This document shows, piece by piece, positions 62,268 to 64,000 of a DNA stretch of 64,000 nucleotides. The position numbers were made by a program, and so were the translations under genes. Source of the DNA: Colocasia esculenta (Eukaryota; Streptophyta; Magnoliopsida; Alismatales; Araceae). The notes under the pieces were generated by a model. The model searched no databases. It was not told the origin of the DNA and worked only from the letters and a program-made list of their open reading frames with translations. Position 1 is the first letter of the stretch; each line of letters begins with the position of its first letter. The stretch lies in contig CM024759.1 in assembly GCA_014218235.1 (NCBI GenBank), forward strand, positions 72,580,042 to 72,644,041, written 5' to 3'.

Positions 62268-63617
62268 AAGTAGCATGGCAACTTATACGAAGAGTTTCAT
62301 GATCCTACAAGTTCAGCAATATAAGACCAAACTAGAAGGAAACAACTAGAGGTCATCACAGCAGTTGTTTATGTTAGTGGATGTTAACTACAAATGGACC
62401 TTTATCAAATCAACTTCAATATGCAACGAAAAATCTTTGGAGTGTTAAATTATTCCAGAAAGATCATAAAACACAATTGCTTTATAGAAAAGCAACAATA
62501 TAACAGTTCAGAAAAGCAGTCCAATCAAGAGGTGATAATAGTTAGACCACTCACTTGAGGGTAGAGGTCACAGCTGCCCAATTCCTTAACAGCCAAGGGT
62601 ATCCTTTCTCCATCTGTAACCTGGCATGGAATAGAGGATCAGGTCCAAACCCAATGCACTTTAACATCTACTAGCATCAGGAGAGAGTAACCAAACCTCA
62701 AAATCTGCACCAACAGACTTGATGTTGACAGTTTGAATCTCATTATGCTTTGCCCATATTATTTTTCCACTACTATCCATACTAGCAACTGGTTCTTCAC
62801 GGCCAATTTTTACCATAATGGTTCCTTCATCATATCCAATTGCGACTCTGCAAAGTAAATGTGGTCACATCTATAGAGTAAAACAATAGACAATCTCTGA
62901 GTGCTCTACTTTATTAAGACTATTGAATTTAGTAGATGATGCTGAAATGGAAGAGACAATGGCCTACTAAGGGCGACCGGAAAGTGGTGGCTCATTTTGC
63001 ATGCTACTCTATGTATGATTTGGGGAGAGAGGAATAGGCGGATTTTTTCAAGGACTGCTCAAGATGCTGAATCTCTTTTTGGGGGGATCTGTGACATAGT
63101 AAGGGAATGGGCATCAATTACATGTAGTGTGGATCAGGCCAAGTCCTCTATTTTGCCTTGACGAGGGGTTGAGTTGTTTTGTCCATTCCGAGTTGGATGG
63201 AGCTGTATAGGCGGGCTGGTTTGTTTTTGGGGGGTTTCTTTTTGTTGGCCTATACTTGTACATTATCTCTTTTCATTTAATATATTGGTGGTACTATCCA
63301 CTTTTCAAAAAAAAAAGCATCTAAAAGGAGAATACTGAGTTGCAATAGATTGCTATCAAGATGATACAATTTCACGTGATATTAATTAAAAAAATAGGAC
63401 ATGAACTATGCATCCAACATATCAAAGAGAAACCTAGTTTGTTCAACAAACAGAATAGCATATGCTCATAAAAACTGAAATGGACCTCCCTCAAGAGCGT
63501 GTGCAAAATGGGTAATTGGGGCCAATGTGTAATTCACATATGACATACCTTCGTGATCCTTTCATGTATCCCAGGGCCCATACTCGTTCAAGACCATAAT
63601 TCAATGTTGTCTCCAGC
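42835..63617 (-). CDS. COPB2: Coatomer subunit beta-prime (beta'-COP), 3' two-thirds; 5' end beyond window
   Basis: This is a COPI coat subunit; in the family the WD40 propellers bind dilysine cargo on Golgi membranes and the alpha-solenoid pairs with alpha-COP. Exons in coding order: 63549-63617, 62697-62847, 62555-62620, 52561-52749, 51900-52040, 51737-51811, 51351-51527, 51156-51247, 50944-51060, 49377-49491, 49192-49263, 48474-48670, 48276-48369, 48008-48114, 43493-43624, 42835-42975. Recognisable blocks include [93 protein letters not shown] and [16 protein letters not shown]. About 644 of about 900 residues are present; the first propeller is mostly outside. Phases agree at every junction except 48008 to 43624. 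One intron (52750-62554) is 9.8 kb. Confidence 0.94.
43625..45310 (-). other. Coatomer intron, no gene seen
   Basis: This is part of the 4.4-kb intron between the exons at 43624 and 48008. It is AT-rich with short open frames and no recognised element before the RTE fragment. Confidence 0.4.
45311..45872 (+). pseudogene. RTE-type LINE 3' fragment with GATGAT tail
   Basis: The frame reads [59 protein letters not shown] and then, after a stop, [15 protein letters not shown] and [13 protein letters not shown]. This is the C-terminal part of an RTE reverse transcriptase, followed by [13 protein letters not shown] and a (GAT)n tail at 45849-45869, the usual 3' end of plant RTE elements. It is 5'-truncated and has stops. 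It lies in a coatomer intron, antisense to the gene. Confidence 0.75.
46861..47053 (-). other. Exon-like minus-strand frame inside a coatomer intron, unrecognised
   Basis: After a TCATCAG acceptor the frame reads [20 protein letters not shown] and contains [20 protein letters not shown], ending in KMALK and a TAG stop. It has good codon-like composition, but I cannot place it in a family. It does not fit between the flanking coatomer exons because it ends in a stop. It may be a captured or processed gene fragment, or an alternative last exon. Confidence 0.3.
47374..47550 (+). mobile_element. L1-type LINE 3' end
   Basis: The sequence ends in TTAATATATTCTGTGGTACT followed by ATCCACATTTC and an A run. 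It is very similar to the end at 63280-63317. It is a 5'-truncated copy with no coding part left. Confidence 0.55.
48991..49105 (+). mobile_element. Short RTE LINE 3' end with GATGAT tail
   Basis: About 115 bp matching the last part of 45311-45872 (GCACTTGATAGAAATCTTTG, AACCCCAAATAATGGGAT-like) and ending in (GAT)n. It lies in the coatomer intron between exons 48474-48670 and 49192-49263. Confidence 0.7.
49492..50943 (-). other. Coatomer intron of 1.45 kb, no element recognised
   Basis: The intron lies between EHHN and [11 protein letters not shown]. It is AT-rich with no recognised gene or repeat. A short CCCAGC-rich patch at 50040-50160 contains only chance open frames. Confidence 0.45.
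53144..54468. mobile_element. 1.3-kb foldback element with 8-bp TSD in a coatomer intron
   Basis: The two halves are long inverted repeats of about 600 bp meeting near 53750. The outer ends are CATGGTTTGACG on the left and CATGGTTTGTCA on the right in reverse. CTATCATC flanks both sides exactly (53136-53143, 54469-54476). Each arm begins with a GC-rich CGATTCGGGGCGAATCGG tract, then an AT-rich spacer, then sequence shared with 37742-38105. No transposase is present. A transcript through this intron would form a stem of hundreds of base pairs. Confidence 0.78.
54477..55009 (-). other. Coatomer intron, no feature recognised
   Basis: The sequence between the foldback and the LINE-like tail is AT-rich and shows no gene. 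Confidence 0.4.
55010..55396 (-). mobile_element. Possible LINE 3' end, minus strand
   Basis: Read on the minus strand it ends TTTGTACATTATACACTTGT, then TTTAATGAATTTGTGGTATT, which resembles the LINE tails at 47374-47550 and 63170-63317. There is no clear A run at its end, so confidence is low. Confidence 0.3.
55397..56730 (+). other. GC-richer sequence upstream of the gypsy gag, origin unclear
   Basis: An open frame of 166 codons (55432-55932) and one of 66 (55929-56129) occur in a CT-rich then GC-rich stretch, unlike the AT-rich intron. Neither encodes a domain I recognise. It could be the leader of the Ty3/gypsy element or a host-gene fragment. It does not resemble the 3' LTR at 61778-62230, so it is not the 5' LTR. 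Confidence 0.3.
56731..58253 (+). pseudogene. Gypsy gag, frameshifted
   Basis: The pieces in different frames are 56731-57006 with a coiled-coil-like [20 protein letters not shown], 57300-57580 with the retrotransposon Gag core [20 protein letters not shown] and [18 protein letters not shown], and 57738-58253 with the CCHC knuckle [14 protein letters not shown]. Stops near 57716 and 57778 also interrupt it. Confidence 0.75.
58290..60344 (+). pseudogene. Gypsy protease, reverse transcriptase and RNase H
   Basis: The protease-like [16 protein letters not shown] is followed by reverse transcriptase blocks [40 protein letters not shown] and, after a frameshift near 59500, [11 protein letters not shown]. 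The family has a D-D pair here, but this copy has D-N, so catalysis is lost. RNase H continues with [38 protein letters not shown] and [15 protein letters not shown] at 59793 and a TAG at 60342 interrupt the single frame that runs from 59499 to the integrase. Confidence 0.82.
60498..61916 (+). CDS. Gypsy integrase
   Basis: A 472-codon open stretch carries the HHCC zinc module ([25 protein letters not shown]) and the DDE core ([37 protein letters not shown]). It also carries [17 protein letters not shown] and a C-terminal domain. No chromodomain is evident. It is in frame with RNase H but separated from it by one stop codon. It is a relic of the decayed element, not an independent gene. Confidence 0.82.
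   Translation: MWEVHARGLAGHFGRNKTILLEYRFFWPSLNRNVARIVAQCLTCATAKQRKQNTNLYTPLPVPNSPWQDVSMDFALGLPRTIRRHDSVIVVVDRFSKMAHFIPYAKTYDASKIAHIFLSEVMRLRGIPESIVSDMDVRYVSYFWKTLWHLLSTKLKFSTTYHPQTDRQTEMVLRCLVGENARNWDLVLPLAEFAYNNSVNRSTGMSPFKIASGYRPISHVARVSKLAQSLAEHIRSLHDSVCHQIKINNENYQAVANLHCRLQVFQQGDYVMIRVRPKWFPSGTMKKLILKRVESNAYVIDLSPNYGMSSTFDVFDLVAYRDRTVISNDSFEPSPPLVSEPTQIAHFQSHLQHDVSKLTKYLTNRLLFPRAETVNTTWFTERDDHPLRMRGSHTWSYSRLTPTSWSDIRAVRTLTRWGRVFLRGGGLVGTPELGIRPIGFKSTGDGGDEQRRRHLYGSTMCLCDFHVFILFV
62237..62271. repeat. (TA)n(GA)n microsatellite
   Basis: Tandem TA then GA dinucleotides lie at the right edge of the gypsy LTR remnant. Such tracts are common at element borders. Confidence 0.85.
62930..63317 (+). 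pseudogene. 5'-truncated L1-type LINE end in a coatomer intron
   Basis: An open frame at 62989-63163 reads [40 protein letters not shown] and [14 protein letters not shown], the zf-RVT-associated C-terminus of plant L1 ORF2. It is followed by a 3' tail TTTAATATATTGGTGGTACT and an A10 run at 63308-63317. It lies between coatomer exons 62697-62847 and 63549-63617, antisense to the gene. Confidence 0.7.
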
Positions 63618-64000
63618 CTGTAAAAGATTACATCAGCCGAACCCATGTGTATAGATATTTCTTGACAACAGGACCAAAAGAAACATGTCGAGCATGCAAA
63701 GATTTTCATGGTGTAACATAAAATGTTAAAAACTTAAACAATAAAACATAATGGCCCAAACTGTGTCTGGATCAGCTGATCTGGGCAATTCCAATTCAGA
63801 TTGAATCAGGCCAATTTCCCTTGTTGAATTTCTTAAGTTGGGTCTATTACGCCATAGAACTGGAATGGCAATTCCAACTTGAATTGGCCCATTCTGCACT
63901 CCATGGCATAACTAAGAAGAACAGTTTCTACCCCACCTACCTCCCCCATGAGATAATTGACAGATCATCCACTGTCCATCATTAGCTAAGATGCCAGTAT
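63618..64000 (-). other. Coatomer intron running off the window
   Basis: The preceding coatomer exon, expected to end in a HATTYR-like sequence, is not present before 64000. An inverted-repeat-like stretch (GGCAATTCCAATTCAGATTG near 63785 against ATTCCAACTTGAATTGGCC near 63871) may be a small foldback. Confidence 0.4.

Noticed and set aside
61671..62281. Minus-strand frames over the integrase end and the 3' LTR
   Set aside because: They are antisense to the integrase or lie in the LTR and microsatellite; no domain was found.

Overview
The window looks like nuclear DNA of a flowering plant. It carries two large intron-rich plant genes, AT-rich intergenic sequence, and a heavy load of plant transposon families: CACTA, hAT and PIF/Harbinger types, Ty1/copia, Ty3/gypsy, and L1 and RTE LINEs. 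The species cannot be named from the sequence alone. No rRNA, tRNA, CRISPR array or bacterial feature was recognised.

Layout. Positions 1-3186 are AT-rich and include a probable LTR remnant (1-1018). Positions 3187-13669 form a nested transposon. A small GC-rich hAT-like element, with TIRs starting TAGGGATGTCAAT and an imperfect 8-bp target duplication, has been split by a 9.9-kb CACTA element (3550-13447). The CACTA interior holds fragments of at least three unrelated host genes on the + strand: a kinesin-14 motor, a DUF547 protein and an Alba-domain protein. It also holds a 7-copy array of about 178 bp, a 36-bp minisatellite and a possible last exon of a transposase-type gene. I read it as a non-autonomous, gene-capturing (Pack-CACTA-like) element.

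Positions 13670-17640 are intergenic, with a 428-bp MITE just upstream of the first gene. Positions 18125-33189 (+) hold a complete calcium-dependent protein kinase (CDPK/CPK) of 544 residues in 8 coding exons. Its first coding intron is 12.8 kb. That intron contains a LINE RNase H fragment split by a 2.45-kb solo LTR, and a nearly complete Ty1/copia element with 166-bp LTRs that differ by two single-base indels.

Positions 33190-42083 are the spacer between the two convergent genes and are rich in MITEs and degenerate tandem repeats. From 42084 to beyond the right edge (-) lies the gene for coatomer subunit beta-prime (COPI coat). Sixteen coding exons cover about the last 644 residues; the first WD40 repeats lie outside the window. 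A second possible terminal exon suggests two C-termini. One coatomer intron is 9.8 kb and holds a 1.3-kb foldback element and a decayed Ty3/gypsy element.

The two host genes work in different systems, calcium signalling and Golgi-to-ER vesicle coats. I see no functional link between them beyond convergent orientation and transposon-swollen introns.
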